Assembly: GCA_002708905.1 (NCBI GenBank)
Contig: PAPM01000025.1
Location: forward strand, 248,001 to 312,000
Length of the DNA: 64,000 nucleotides
DNA from: Pseudomonadales bacterium
GTDB lineage: Bacteria; Pseudomonadota; Gammaproteobacteria; Pseudomonadales; Ketobacteraceae
Direction: 5' to 3'
Shown here: positions 18,192 to 27,336 of the stretch, one piece after another
Layout: each line of letters begins with the position of its first letter
Numbering within the stretch: the first letter of the stretch is position 1
Notes under the pieces: model-generated
Told to the model about the DNA's origin: nothing
What the model saw: only the letters and a program-made list of their open reading frames with translations
The model's database searches: none
Program-made: the position numbers and the translations under genes

Positions 18192-18947
18192 ATGAAGTCC
18201 GGATATAAACTGATGCTGTTCACAGTAGCGGGCCTCTTGGCGGGGAAATCGTTTGCTGAGACCGTACATGCAGCGGTCGCCGCGAACTTCACCACCGCCA
18301 TGAAAGAGCTGGTAACCCACTTTGAGCAAGACTCAGAACACAAAGTAAAACTCTCCTTCGGTTCATCAGGCAAGATCTTCGCCCAAATTCGCAACGGGGC
18401 CCCATTCCAGGTTTTCCTGTCTGCGGATCAGACCAAACCCATGGCACTGGAGCAAGCCGGCTTAACCGTTCCCCACAGCCGCTTTACCTATGCTGTTGGC
18501 GCTCTGGTGCTGTGGTCGGCCAAGCCTGGATGGGTTGATAGCGAATACAGCAAATTGAAAAGCGGCGACTTCAATAAACTGGCGTTTGCCAATCCCAAGG
18601 TGGCGCCCTATGGCGTCGCAGCAATGGAAATCCTGCAGGCATTGGACCTTAAAGAACGCACTGCAGGCAAATGGGTACAAGGCGAAAACATCGCCCAAAC
18701 CTATCAGTTTGTCGCCTCCGGCAACGCGGATCTGGGCTTTGTGGCGCTGTCGCAGGTCATGGACAAAGGCCATGTAAAAAGGGGCTCCAGCTGGATTGTG
18801 CCCAATCAACTCTATAGCCCCATTCGCCAGGATGCGGTGTTGCTGAAACGCGGGCAGGACAGTGTCGGTGCCAAAGCCCTGTTGAAGTACCTGTCCAGCG
18901 ACCAAGCCCGCGCCATTATCCACGCCTACGGCTACACCACCGAGTAA
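18192..18947 (+). CDS. modA: ModA-like molybdate/tungstate ABC transporter substrate-binding protein
   Basis: A 251-residue periplasmic binding protein with an N-terminal signal (MKSGYKLMLFTVAGLLAGKSFAE). The mature part shows ModA features: VHAAVAANFTTAMKEL, LSFGSSGKIFAQIRNGAPFQVFLSAD, VAPYGVAAMEIL, and the late YQFVASGNADLGFVALSQV block that closes over the oxyanion. Ser in FGSSGK and Tyr/Asn in the later motifs are the usual ligand contacts. AGGAG precedes the ATG. modB and modC, which normally follow, are absent; the next gene is unrelated. So it either works with permease genes elsewhere or binds another oxyanion. Confidence 0.88.
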   Translation: MKSGYKLMLFTVAGLLAGKSFAETVHAAVAANFTTAMKELVTHFEQDSEHKVKLSFGSSGKIFAQIRNGAPFQVFLSADQTKPMALEQAGLTVPHSRFTYAVGALVLWSAKPGWVDSEYSKLKSGDFNKLAFANPKVAPYGVAAMEILQALDLKERTAGKWVQGENIAQTYQFVASGNADLGFVALSQVMDKGHVKRGSSWIVPNQLYSPIRQDAVLLKRGQDSVGAKALLKYLSSDQARAIIHAYGYTTE

Positions 18948-19075
18948 AAAAATCTCCTGATCCTTCCTTAGTCACTAAAGTGGCTGCCAAGTAGTGCGTT
19001 CTCACCCGCTGTTAACGTTGGGGGCCATGGTTCATCAACCGGTGACTACGATTACTTTCTTACGAGGACTAGCTC

Positions 19076-20641
19076 ATGGCCAACCGCAGATCGACACGGA
19101 CAGCTCCGAATCAGCTGTTGTATCTACCTTTGCTGTTATTAACCTTGTTCACCAGCTCCGGTTTCGCTATTACCAGCGGAACCTATGAATCGGGCTTGAT
19201 CATTACCGCAGGGCAAAACCATTACCACTCTTTCTACAGTAACGCGGGCAACAGCATCAACCTTTCCATTTCCGGTGACGTCAGTTTCTGGATGGAGTTG
19301 TACGATCCAACCGGAAAGAAAATAGCCCAGACAACGAATCTGATTTCCAGAAATTCGCTGACGCTGACCGGGACCTATACAGTCAAGGTTCGAACCTATT
19401 ATGCGAGCCAGACCGGCGCCTACCGTTTGTATTTCACTGACTCTCCGGGGACAGTGGAACTGGGGGCACTGGAGAACGGCGGCAAGCGCACGGATAGCCT
19501 GCTGGCGGGCGACCTGAACAGTTACTCGTTTGTGGCTGACAGTGGTGCTAGCATCAACCTGTCTGTTTCCGGCAATAAATCCTTCTGGATGGAGCTCTAT
19601 GCACCTGACGGTTCCAACATTGCCCAAACCACCAATTTGATTTCCCTGAACTCATTGGCTCAAGGTGGTACGTACAACGTGGTCATACGCAGTTACTACG
19701 CTCATCAAACCGGAACCTATGACCTGCATTACACCCGGGCTCCGGGAGCAGAGGAATTTGGCGAACTGCAGAGCGGCACCATGCGTACCGGCAGCATTAC
19801 CGCAGGTGATCTGGACAGCTACTACTTTGACGTGGACAGTGGCGACAGTATCAATTTGACGGTATCCGGCGATATATCCTATTGGATGGAACTCTACGCC
19901 CCGGACGGCAGCAACATCTCCCAGTCCTCAGCGTTGATTTCACTGAATTCACTGGCGCAAGAAGGTCGCTATACCCTGGTCATCCGCAGCTATTACGCGC
20001 ACCAGACCGGTGACTATAAACTGCAGTATTCCAAGGCACCAGGCGCAGTGGAATTGGGCTCCCTGACGGAAGGCGCCAACCGCACTGATACGCTGATCTC
20101 CGGCGACCTCAACAGTTATTCGTTCCATGCCGACAGTGGCGACAGTATCAACCTGTCCGCCTCCGGCGACATCCCTGTGTGGATGGAATTGTATGCACCG
20201 GATGGCACCAACATTGCGCAAACGTCCAACCTGATTTCCCTGAACTCACTGGCACAAACAGGGGAATACACGGTTGTTATTCGCAGCTACTACAACTTCC
20301 AGACCGGAACCTATGATCTGCACTACACGCGGTCACCCGGCAATGCCGAGTTCAATGCGCTGACTGACGGGGCGATTCATACCGGCGCCCTGACCGCAGG
20401 CGACCTGGACAGCTATCCGTTCTATGCCACCGCAGGAAACAAACTGACCCTGAGCAAAACCAGCGGGATGCAGATCTGGATGGAAGTGTACGCCCCGGAT
20501 GGCACCAACATCGCCCAGTCCTCCGGCACCATCAATCTCAATTCGTTGCCGCAGACGGGACAGTACATGCTGGTGATCCGCAGTTACTATGCGCACCAGA
20601 CCGGCGACTACGGCGTGCTGTATGATCTGGATTGGTTCTAA
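19076..20641 (+). CDS. Secreted protein of five tandem PPC-like beta domains
   Basis: A 521-residue protein with a signal peptide (hydrophobic LLYLPLLLLTLFTSSGFA). The mature chain is five repeats of about 97 residues. Each opens with a strand like RTDSLLAGDLNSYSF, passes SGDSINLSVSGD and WMELYAPDGSNIAQ, then a SLNSLAQTG turn and ends VVIRSYYAHQTGTYDLHY. This is the bacterial pre-peptidase C-terminal (PPC) beta-sandwich pattern, normally an appendage of secreted proteases. Here there is no catalytic domain. Conserved Asp/Gly residues may bind calcium. The role is unknown; adhesion or polymer binding are possible. A perfect terminator follows. Confidence 0.8.
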   Translation: MANRRSTRTAPNQLLYLPLLLLTLFTSSGFAITSGTYESGLIITAGQNHYHSFYSNAGNSINLSISGDVSFWMELYDPTGKKIAQTTNLISRNSLTLTGTYTVKVRTYYASQTGAYRLYFTDSPGTVELGALENGGKRTDSLLAGDLNSYSFVADSGASINLSVSGNKSFWMELYAPDGSNIAQTTNLISLNSLAQGGTYNVVIRSYYAHQTGTYDLHYTRAPGAEEFGELQSGTMRTGSITAGDLDSYYFDVDSGDSINLTVSGDISYWMELYAPDGSNISQSSALISLNSLAQEGRYTLVIRSYYAHQTGDYKLQYSKAPGAVELGSLTEGANRTDTLISGDLNSYSFHADSGDSINLSASGDIPVWMELYAPDGTNIAQTSNLISLNSLAQTGEYTVVIRSYYNFQTGTYDLHYTRSPGNAEFNALTDGAIHTGALTAGDLDSYPFYATAGNKLTLSKTSGMQIWMEVYAPDGTNIAQSSGTINLNSLPQTGQYMLVIRSYYAHQTGDYGVLYDLDWF

Positions 20642-20660
20642 GGTGAGGGCTTGAAACAAA

Positions 20661-20696
20661 CCAGGGTCCGCTATCGGACCCTGGTACTTTCTTTCT
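20661..20696. terminator. Strong bidirectional terminator
   Basis: CCAGGGTCCG (20661-20670), loop CTAT, CGGACCCTGG (20675-20684), then TACTTTCTTTCT on the plus strand and TTTGTTTC on the minus strand. It sits between the convergent PPC gene and acyl-CoA ligase gene and can serve both. Confidence 0.88.
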
Positions 20697-20710
20697 CGTG
20701 CTTCTTATTA

Positions 20711-22324
20711 CTAACGTTGCACCATATAGTCGGAATCTTTCAACACCCAGGTTCCTGGAGTCACACCCGCATCCCGCAATTTGAACTTCTGGACTTTATT
20801 GGTGGGGGTATAGGGCAGCGTTTCCACAAACTCCATGTACTGCGGCACAAAATAATAGGGGGCATTTTCATTGATGTAGGCCGCCATCTGCTCATGAGTG
20901 ATCTCCGCATCCGGCTTTAACACGATATTCAATTTCAGCAGCGACTCCCCTTTCACCTCATCAGATGGAATACCGAAGGCAGCCACATCCTTCACCATGG
21001 GGTGCTTGCGCAACACCATCTCCACTTCCATGGTGGAAATATTGCGCCCGGCGTAACGCAATGCATCTTTCTTGCGATCCACAAACCAGTAGGAACCGCT
21101 GGGGTCACGCTTGCCCAGATCACCGGTGTGGTACCAGCCGTCCTTAAAGGCTTCTTCAGTGGCTTTGGGATCATCGAAATAACCGTTAAAAATCAGATTG
21201 GGCTTGAGGCATTTCATGCAGATCTCACCCACTTCCCCGTCCGGCACCGGGTTTCCATCATCATCCAGTAACGCGATTTCGGTATCGTCCAGTGGCCAAC
21301 CCAGGGAACTGAACGGCACCTTACCCATGCAGTGGGTTTGAGTGAAGATCAACATGGCTTCGCTTTGTCCCAAGCCCATCGGCAACAGCTCAACGCCAAA
21401 CCGTTGGGAGAACGGCTCCCGCATGGCATCAGGCATCGGCACCATCTGTGCCACCCGCAATGGATTGTCTTTATCGTTGTCGCTGGGCGGCGCATTAAAC
21501 AGGAAGTGGTGCATGGCCCCCAGGGTAAACGTCTGGGTGGCACCGAAATGGCGAATACGATCCCAGAACGTGGTGACGGAAAAACGCTTCTCCAGCACCA
21601 CCGGAATTCCCTCGTACAGCGCGCGAATCACCGCCGTAATCCAGGCGCCGGAATTGTAGAGCGGCAGCACGTTATAGATCACATCCCCTTCGCGGCTGTC
21701 GAAATAAATGGAGGCGGCTTCCGCAATGGGGCGAATCCAGCAGTTATGACTCTGCAATACGCCTTTGGATTTCCCCGTGGTACCGGAGGTCCACAGCACA
21801 GCACAAGTATCACCGTAATCCATGCCACTGTAATCCGGTTCGAGGGGCGCATGATCTTCCAGGGCAGCAAAGCTGATGGCACCGGGCAGGGTGATCTGAT
21901 CATCAGGGCCAAGCACCACCAGCTTTTCATTCTGCAAACTATCGGCCACCGCCTGCACCCGATCCTGCAAACCCACTTCGGTGATCAGCACCTTGGCACG
22001 GCTGCGTTGGATGGTTTCACTTAACCAAACACCTTTGTAATCCGTATTGATGGGCACCCAGATAGCGCCCAGTTTGTTGCTGGCCAACGCCACCAACACG
22101 GTTTCGATGCCGCTATCGAGATAAAAGCAAACCCGGTCCCCGGAGCCCACCCCCAGTTCCTTCAATCCGGCAGCGATACGGTTGCACTCATCCTCCGCCT
22201 GGGCAAAGGTGAGCCTGCGTTCATCAGCAATCAGAAATTCGGTATCAGCGGACTGTTGGGCCTGCAAAGTCAACATTTTAGGCAGAATGCGATTGCGGTT
22301 ATCGGTCAGATCGAGCTTATTCAC
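20711..22324 (-). CDS. AMP-dependent acyl-CoA synthetase
   Basis: A 537-residue adenylate-forming ligase. The ATP motif is LWTSGTTGKSKGVLQSH, followed by LGQSEA in place of the more common YGxTE, then GWYHTGDLGKRDPSGSYWFVDRKKDALRYAGRNIS and the C-terminal Lys in PYTPTNKVQKFKL. The start is GTG with GAGG 5 nt upstream. It faces a divergent flavoprotein gene across a 224-bp gap that contains a long operator-like motif, so the two are probably controlled together. The motif set and context point to CoA activation of a bulky or ring-derived acid, but the substrate cannot be read. Confidence 0.92.
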   Translation of the reverse strand: MNKLDLTDNRNRILPKMLTLQAQQSADTEFLIADERRLTFAQAEDECNRIAAGLKELGVGSGDRVCFYLDSGIETVLVALASNKLGAIWVPINTDYKGVWLSETIQRSRAKVLITEVGLQDRVQAVADSLQNEKLVVLGPDDQITLPGAISFAALEDHAPLEPDYSGMDYGDTCAVLWTSGTTGKSKGVLQSHNCWIRPIAEAASIYFDSREGDVIYNVLPLYNSGAWITAVIRALYEGIPVVLEKRFSVTTFWDRIRHFGATQTFTLGAMHHFLFNAPPSDNDKDNPLRVAQMVPMPDAMREPFSQRFGVELLPMGLGQSEAMLIFTQTHCMGKVPFSSLGWPLDDTEIALLDDDGNPVPDGEVGEICMKCLKPNLIFNGYFDDPKATEEAFKDGWYHTGDLGKRDPSGSYWFVDRKKDALRYAGRNISTMEVEMVLRKHPMVKDVAAFGIPSDEVKGESLLKLNIVLKPDAEITHEQMAAYINENAPYYFVPQYMEFVETLPYTPTNKVQKFKLRDAGVTPGTWVLKDSDYMVQR

Positions 22325-22419
22325 GGGTGCCTCACTACGGTCGGCTGGACGCGTTAATCGTTGTTGTTTTTAGCCACCTGCTCTCTACGAAGATCGCACT
22401 GATTTCCCTGTGGCTTCCA

Positions 22420-22454
22420 TTTATGCAATTAATTTTGCAATATACTAGCATAAT
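22420..22454. promoter_or_regulatory. Operator-like nested repeat, copy 1
   Basis: An A+T-rich 35-bp block bounded by the inverted pair TTATGC (22421-22426) and GCATAA (22448-22453), with TTGCAATATA in the middle. On the minus strand it reads as three TGCAA/TGCAT-like half-sites spaced about one helical turn apart. A near-identical block (about 30 of 35 positions) lies at 28711-28744. It sits midway in a divergent promoter, about 95 bp from each start codon, and is a strong candidate for a shared regulator site. Confidence 0.6.
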
Positions 22455-22548
22455 GATAGACTGGCGCAACAGTGCACAGCCCAGTACTACTGGATGACGG
22501 GGTGGCACGCTCCCGTCAAGAACTCTAACAATAACCAAGGCAGCTCAC

Positions 22549-24300
22549 ATGGCAAGTGAAACCATTTCCGGGGAAACGACTACCGGGAAAACCAGGGCAA
22601 CCCAATTGGATCAACTCCCGGGAACCGACGTAGAGGCAGCCCTGGTAGCGGACGAAAACAGTCTGCAGTGGGACGACCAATTTGACGTGATTGTGGTTGG
22701 CCTGGGGGCCGCCGGTGTCAGCGCAGCCATTGAAGCGGCAGACCAGGGCTCCAAGGTGGCCTTTATAGACCGTTTTGAGGGCGGTGGCACCACGGCGCGC
22801 AGCGGCAGCGTGATGTACGCCGGTGGCGGTACCGCCCTGCAAAAACGCCTGGGGGTGGAAGACAGCCCCGAGAACATGTTCAACTGCCTCCGCCACGAAG
22901 TACAGGATGCCGTCAGTGAAAACACCCTGCGCCGCTTCTGTGAGGAGAGCCCCGGCAACTTTGACTTCGTTACCGCCAACGGCACCCGTTACAGCGGCAC
23001 CCTGTTTGCCAGTAAAACCAGTTATCCGGTGCACGGCCACAGCCTGTATTACTCCGGCAACGAATTGATCTATACCCAGGATGCAACCCCTGCACCCCGC
23101 GGCCATCTGGCGGATGGCATCAAGCGTTTTACAGCCTTTGGCCCTGCTTTCATCGCTCCACTGATTAAAAGCGCGCTGAAAAAAGGGGTTACGCCGATTC
23201 GAAGAAGCCGGGTCAGTCGGCTCATCATCAATCCATGCGGTGAGGTGATTGGTGTGGAAGCCCAACAAGTCGCTGGTGGTTGGGTAGGCTTCAAACACAA
23301 GATCCTGTCCACGCTTGCGGCCTATGCCCAAATCTATTTCGCTCCGGCCGCCAAGGGCTATCGCAAAAAGCTGTTTGCCATCGAAAAGCATTACGCCAAA
23401 CCGGTTCGCTACCGTGCCAAAGGTGGCGTTGTTCTGTCCGCCGGTGGTTTTATTCTGAATAAAGACATGACGGAAAAATACCTGCCCAAATTCCAACGGG
23501 CCATGAAGCTGGGCACCACAGGGGACACCGGCTCGGGTATTGCGCTGGGGGTCAGCGCCGGGGGCGTGGCGGAACGGCTGGGCACGGCCACCGCCTGGCG
23601 TTTCATCAATCCACCAGTGGACTGGCCAAAAGCGGCCATCGTCAATCTACAGGGCAAACGCTATGTGAATGAAGCCATGTATGGTGCCGTCATCGGCACC
23701 CGCATGATGGCGGAAAACAACGGTGAATGCATCCTGGTGATGGACAAGCCCTTGTTTGAATCCAGCCTCGCCAATCTGAATCTAAAAAGCTCCCGTTTCG
23801 TCACCTGGATGCAGGCCAAAACCGCCGTACGTACCGCCAAATCCGCCGACACCCTGGAAGCACTGGCACAGCGTTTAAAGATCGATCCAGAGAATTTGAA
23901 GCAAACGGTGGCCGACTACAATGCCGCCGCTCGCGGTGAACAGCCCGATGCTTTCGGCAAACAGCCCAATGACATGAAAGAAATCAAACAGGGTCCTTTC
24001 TATGCCATCAACATGTCAGCCGGTAAAGGCGATATCACCTCGGTGATTTCCTTGGGCGGTTTGAAAGTGTGCGAGCTAACAGGTGCTGTGCTGAATCAGG
24101 AAGGGCAGCCTATCAAAGGCCTGTTCGCTGCCGGGCGTAATGCCATCGGCGTCGCCTCCAATGCTTATGTCAGTGGATTATCCATCGCGGATGGTGTGTT
24201 CTCCGGCCGACGTGCCGGGCTTTGTGCATCACAGTTGGCGCAGGGGCAGGATATACACGCGGTGACAACGGCTGAGCAACAAGATCCCCAACCGGCCTGA
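22549..24300 (+). CDS. FAD-dependent 3-ketosteroid-dehydrogenase-like flavoprotein
   Basis: A 583-residue flavoprotein of the fumarate reductase/KstD superfamily. The N-terminal FAD motif is DVIVVGLGAAGVSAAIEAADQG (about 46-67; Rossmann GxGxxG), followed by GGTTARSGSVMYAGGG. The C-terminal FAD block is GLFAAGRNAIGVASNAYVSGLSIADGVFSGRRAG, closer to the delta4-(5alpha) 3-ketosteroid dehydrogenase group than to classical delta1 KstD. VNEAMYGA and KGDITSV flank the presumed active site. These enzymes put a double bond beside a ring ketone. Whether the substrate is a steroid or another alicyclic ketone is not known. No signal peptide. It begins a plus-strand run with an SDR and probably an NTF2-fold gene. 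Confidence 0.85.
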   Translation: MASETISGETTTGKTRATQLDQLPGTDVEAALVADENSLQWDDQFDVIVVGLGAAGVSAAIEAADQGSKVAFIDRFEGGGTTARSGSVMYAGGGTALQKRLGVEDSPENMFNCLRHEVQDAVSENTLRRFCEESPGNFDFVTANGTRYSGTLFASKTSYPVHGHSLYYSGNELIYTQDATPAPRGHLADGIKRFTAFGPAFIAPLIKSALKKGVTPIRRSRVSRLIINPCGEVIGVEAQQVAGGWVGFKHKILSTLAAYAQIYFAPAAKGYRKKLFAIEKHYAKPVRYRAKGGVVLSAGGFILNKDMTEKYLPKFQRAMKLGTTGDTGSGIALGVSAGGVAERLGTATAWRFINPPVDWPKAAIVNLQGKRYVNEAMYGAVIGTRMMAENNGECILVMDKPLFESSLANLNLKSSRFVTWMQAKTAVRTAKSADTLEALAQRLKIDPENLKQTVADYNAAARGEQPDAFGKQPNDMKEIKQGPFYAINMSAGKGDITSVISLGGLKVCELTGAVLNQEGQPIKGLFAAGRNAIGVASNAYVSGLSIADGVFSGRRAGLCASQLAQGQDIHAVTTAEQQDPQPA

Positions 24301-24322
24301 AACGTTTCATCCACAGACGCTC

Positions 24323-25189
24323 ATGACCAAACCAGCAATCAAATCAGCCTTCATCACCGGCAGCGCTTCCGGTATCGGCGAAGGCCTGGTGAACAAACTG
24401 CAGCAACAGGGCTGGCAGGTATTTGCCGGTTACCGCAGTACGGATCCTGCAAAGTCCAGTTGGTACGGGAAAGACAACGTCATTCCGGTGCAGTGCGATG
24501 TGACCAATCCAGCACATATTGCCCATGCCAAACAGCTCATCGCCAATGAATCCAATGAACAATTGGATTTGCTGATCAATAACGCGGCCTACTCCGGCAA
24601 CTCCGGCGTCATCGAAGCCGTTGACCTGGATGACTACCGTAAGACTTTCGAAATCAATTTTTGGGGGCCATTGCTGCTCTGCCGGGAACTGATGCCGCTA
24701 CTGCGCAACAGCCGTGGTCGCATTATCAATACCACTTCGGCATCGATCTACCTGACTATTCCCATGGGTTCCTCTTACCCGGTTTCCAAAACAGCATTGG
24801 ACGCCCTTACCCGACATCTCCGCATGGAGATGGCACCCTTTGGTGTCGAAGTGACTGCACTGGCGCCCGGCGGTGTGGAGACGCCAATGACACAACTGGG
24901 GGAAACGGTGAGCGAGCAACAGTGGCAGGCTATTCCGGAACCGTTGCGCAAACAGTATCGAAGCCAGTTTGTGGATGGCGCCAGTGCCGTGTCGGATAAC
25001 TTCAAGCTGTATTCCCCGGAGGCATTTGCAGACCGGGTATACCGCCAGATCATCACCGCCCGCAAACTGAAACCGGGTTACCTGATTGGCCCGGGCGTCG
25101 CACCATTGCCCTGGTTGCATCGCTTATTGCCTGTGCAACAGGTGGAAAATATCTGGTTGAAGATGTTCAGCGCACGCAGCCAGAACTAA
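24323..25189 (+). CDS. Short-chain dehydrogenase/reductase
   Basis: A 288-residue classical SDR. The coenzyme motif TGSASGIG lies near residue 12, NNAAYSG near residue 88, the catalytic Ser in NTTSASIYL and Tyr/Lys in SYPVSK (YxxxK). PGGVETPM follows as usual. An Arg after the second strand (GYRSTDPAK) suggests NADP. It starts 22 bp after the flavoprotein gene, so the two are likely one transcript. Its reaction is therefore probably oxidation or reduction of a hydroxyl/keto group on the same substrate. The exact substrate is not determined. Confidence 0.92.
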   Translation: MTKPAIKSAFITGSASGIGEGLVNKLQQQGWQVFAGYRSTDPAKSSWYGKDNVIPVQCDVTNPAHIAHAKQLIANESNEQLDLLINNAAYSGNSGVIEAVDLDDYRKTFEINFWGPLLLCRELMPLLRNSRGRIINTTSASIYLTIPMGSSYPVSKTALDALTRHLRMEMAPFGVEVTALAPGGVETPMTQLGETVSEQQWQAIPEPLRKQYRSQFVDGASAVSDNFKLYSPEAFADRVYRQIITARKLKPGYLIGPGVAPLPWLHRLLPVQQVENIWLKMFSARSQN

Positions 25190-25309
25190 TAGAACGACCA
25201 GCTCCAAGACAGAATACTCATCCGCAACAAACACCTTCCCTTACTATTTCGAAACCAACGCATAGTACCATGTGGTTTATACTGACCTTTCCTCAAACCG
25301 GACACGACT

Positions 25310-25717
25310 ATGAATGACCCTATCCAGTACACACTTGAAGATAAAATCCTGATCCGCGATCGTTATAGCCTATACAGTGATGCCGTGTTTCAGGCTGACA
25401 AAGATAAATGGCTCGCATGCTGGAGCGATGCAGGTGCCTGGTTTGTTTTCGGCAAGGAAGTGAAAGGCAAAGCAGCCTTAAGCGCTCAATGGGACGCAAC
25501 CTGGAATACCATTGACAAAATGGCCTTCTTCTCAGAGATCGGGGACATCTCCATCAGCACTGACATGGCATCGGTGCGCTCCTATTGCCGTGAGGTTGTC
25601 GCCTTCACCAATGGAACCGTGCTCAAGGTCGTTGCCCAATACGATGATGAATTAATTAAAAAAGATGGAAACTGGTTGTTCTCAAAACGCAAATATACTG
25701 TTCTGATCAAAGAGTGA
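25310..25717 (+). CDS. NTF2-like protein (SnoaL/dehydratase type)
   Basis: A 135-residue NTF2-fold protein: helix with LEDKILIRDRYSLYSDAVFQADKDKWLACWSDAG, then strands through WFVFGKEVKGKAAL and a final DGNWLFSKRKYTVLI. The family includes ketosteroid isomerase-like and bile-acid dehydratase-like enzymes. The placement 120 bp after an SDR and a ketosteroid-dehydrogenase-like gene would fit an isomerase or dehydratase in the same pathway. No catalytic residues could be assigned with certainty. It converges with a phospholipase D-type gene 29 bp downstream. Confidence 0.8.
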   Translation: MNDPIQYTLEDKILIRDRYSLYSDAVFQADKDKWLACWSDAGAWFVFGKEVKGKAALSAQWDATWNTIDKMAFFSEIGDISISTDMASVRSYCREVVAFTNGTVLKVVAQYDDELIKKDGNWLFSKRKYTVLIKE

Positions 25718-25746
25718 ATTAAGTCCCGCTCAACGAAAACCACCGC

Positions 25747-27279
25747 CTACAACTGATCTTCAATGGGAAGTATCCCGTAGAACCCGGCTGAAAAGCGTCG
25801 CCACCAGCTTGCTTGCGGTTCGCTGGTAAAGGTTGCTTCTCCCTGCTTCCAGATCAGGTCACCGTCATCATCAAGAAAGAGCTGATAGGCCGCCGAATCC
25901 AATGCCTCCACTATGTTATTTGCCGTCTTCGCTGCCTGTTGTGGCATGAACATAAACAACCCCATCTCTGAATTAATGTCGATGGAGCGTGGATCAAGGT
26001 TGATTGAACCCACGAATACGGTCTCCTGATCAAACACCATCAGTTTGGTATGCAAGGTGGCGGACCTGGAATCCGCCTCACCATTGCTGGAACGATAGGC
26101 CTGCAACTCATACAGCTCGACACCCGCCTTTAACAGGCGCTTGCGGTATCGCGCATAACCGGAATGCACCGCCACATGATTGGTGGAGGCAAGAGAATTC
26201 GTTACCACCCTGATACGGACGCCTTTCCGGCGCAGGGAGAGAAGAAACTCCGTGCCTTGTTCCCTGGGAATAAAATAAGGTGTGACGATCAATATTTCCC
26301 GACTGGCTTTATCCATGACGTCCATCAGTTTGGACACCAGCTGCTGCTGATCCCGATCCCCGATCTCGCTGGTCAGTTTCTCGGGGGAATCACTCACCAC
26401 TTCGATAGTCGTTGGTGTCAGTGCCGTAAGATCGTTGCGCACCCGCTCAAGATAGGGCGTGGTCACCGCTCGGGCATACACCGTGGTTAACGCCTCAACG
26501 TAGCGCTCGTCCACATTGGCCCGCCACTGCCTGGCATCTTGCGCCGTGAAACTGGAAAGAAACGCCTGCACCGGGATGGCCAGCTCACTGTTCCAATATT
26601 CATCAAAAACCCTCGACAATGCCGTCGCCACCGGACCCACACCAAACAGGTCGAAGTCCAGGAATTCCACCTGCTCCTGCACCTGGAAATATTCTTCCGC
26701 AATATTCCGCCCCCCGGTAATCACCATAATATGGTCCACAATCAGCGCTTTATTGTGCATGCGCCGATTGTACGCAGAGAAGTTCCACATCAGGTTCCAG
26801 TACTTGGGCCCCGAACGGGAAATAGGGTTGAACAGACGCACTTCCACATTGGGGTGCGCATTCATCAATGCCAGTTCCTGGTCCAGGCCCGGCGTAAAAA
26901 TATCATCCAATAGCAGGCGCACCCGCACTCCGCGATCTGCCGCCTGCAGCAACGCCGCCAGGAATAACCCTCCGGCAATATCCCGCTTCATCAGAAAGTA
27001 CTGGGCATCGATGGATACCTCGGCGGATTCGATGGCCCGCAAGCGGGCCCCCAGCGCATCGATTCCCTCAAGCAGGGGCAACACACCCGATTGATTCCCC
27101 TGCTGGTGTGACCAGCGGCTGATTGCAGCCACCGCCTCCACTTCAGGTTGTGGCGGAATGGCAACACTTTCCTGCCTGGGATAATCATAGGGAATGCCGG
27201 CACAGCCGCTGAGCAATAACAAAAGGAAGAGTTTTAAAATATAGGTTTGTTTAAGCGTCTGCAGATACCTGGGAATCAT
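25747..27279 (-). CDS. Phospholipase D-family lipoprotein (cardiolipin synthase C-like)
   Basis: A 510-residue protein with a lipoprotein signal (hydrophobic KLFLLLLLSGC; lipid Cys at residue 26). Two HKD catalytic motifs are present: HNKALIVD at 175-182, followed by GGRNIAEEYF, and HTKLMVFD at 410-417, followed by GSINLDPRS. Both His-Lys-Asp sets are intact, so the enzyme should be active. Architecture and length resemble ClsC/YmdC, which makes cardiolipin from phosphatidylglycerol and phosphatidylethanolamine. ClsC in enterobacteria is paired with a YmdB protein, not seen here. Placed at the cell envelope, it could also be a phospholipase. It is monocistronic. Confidence 0.88.
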   Translation of the reverse strand: MIPRYLQTLKQTYILKLFLLLLLSGCAGIPYDYPRQESVAIPPQPEVEAVAAISRWSHQQGNQSGVLPLLEGIDALGARLRAIESAEVSIDAQYFLMKRDIAGGLFLAALLQAADRGVRVRLLLDDIFTPGLDQELALMNAHPNVEVRLFNPISRSGPKYWNLMWNFSAYNRRMHNKALIVDHIMVITGGRNIAEEYFQVQEQVEFLDFDLFGVGPVATALSRVFDEYWNSELAIPVQAFLSSFTAQDARQWRANVDERYVEALTTVYARAVTTPYLERVRNDLTALTPTTIEVVSDSPEKLTSEIGDRDQQQLVSKLMDVMDKASREILIVTPYFIPREQGTEFLLSLRRKGVRIRVVTNSLASTNHVAVHSGYARYRKRLLKAGVELYELQAYRSSNGEADSRSATLHTKLMVFDQETVFVGSINLDPRSIDINSEMGLFMFMPQQAAKTANNIVEALDSAAYQLFLDDDGDLIWKQGEATFTSEPQASWWRRFSAGFYGILPIEDQL

Positions 27280-27336
27280 TAGATTGTTCTTTCGATTATT
27301 CTCAGAATTTTGAACATACCATGGTTCTGAGCCACT

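Noticed and set aside
22525-23496. A 323-codon frame opposite the flavoprotein gene
   Set aside because: The FAD motifs of the plus-strand product make that the real gene.
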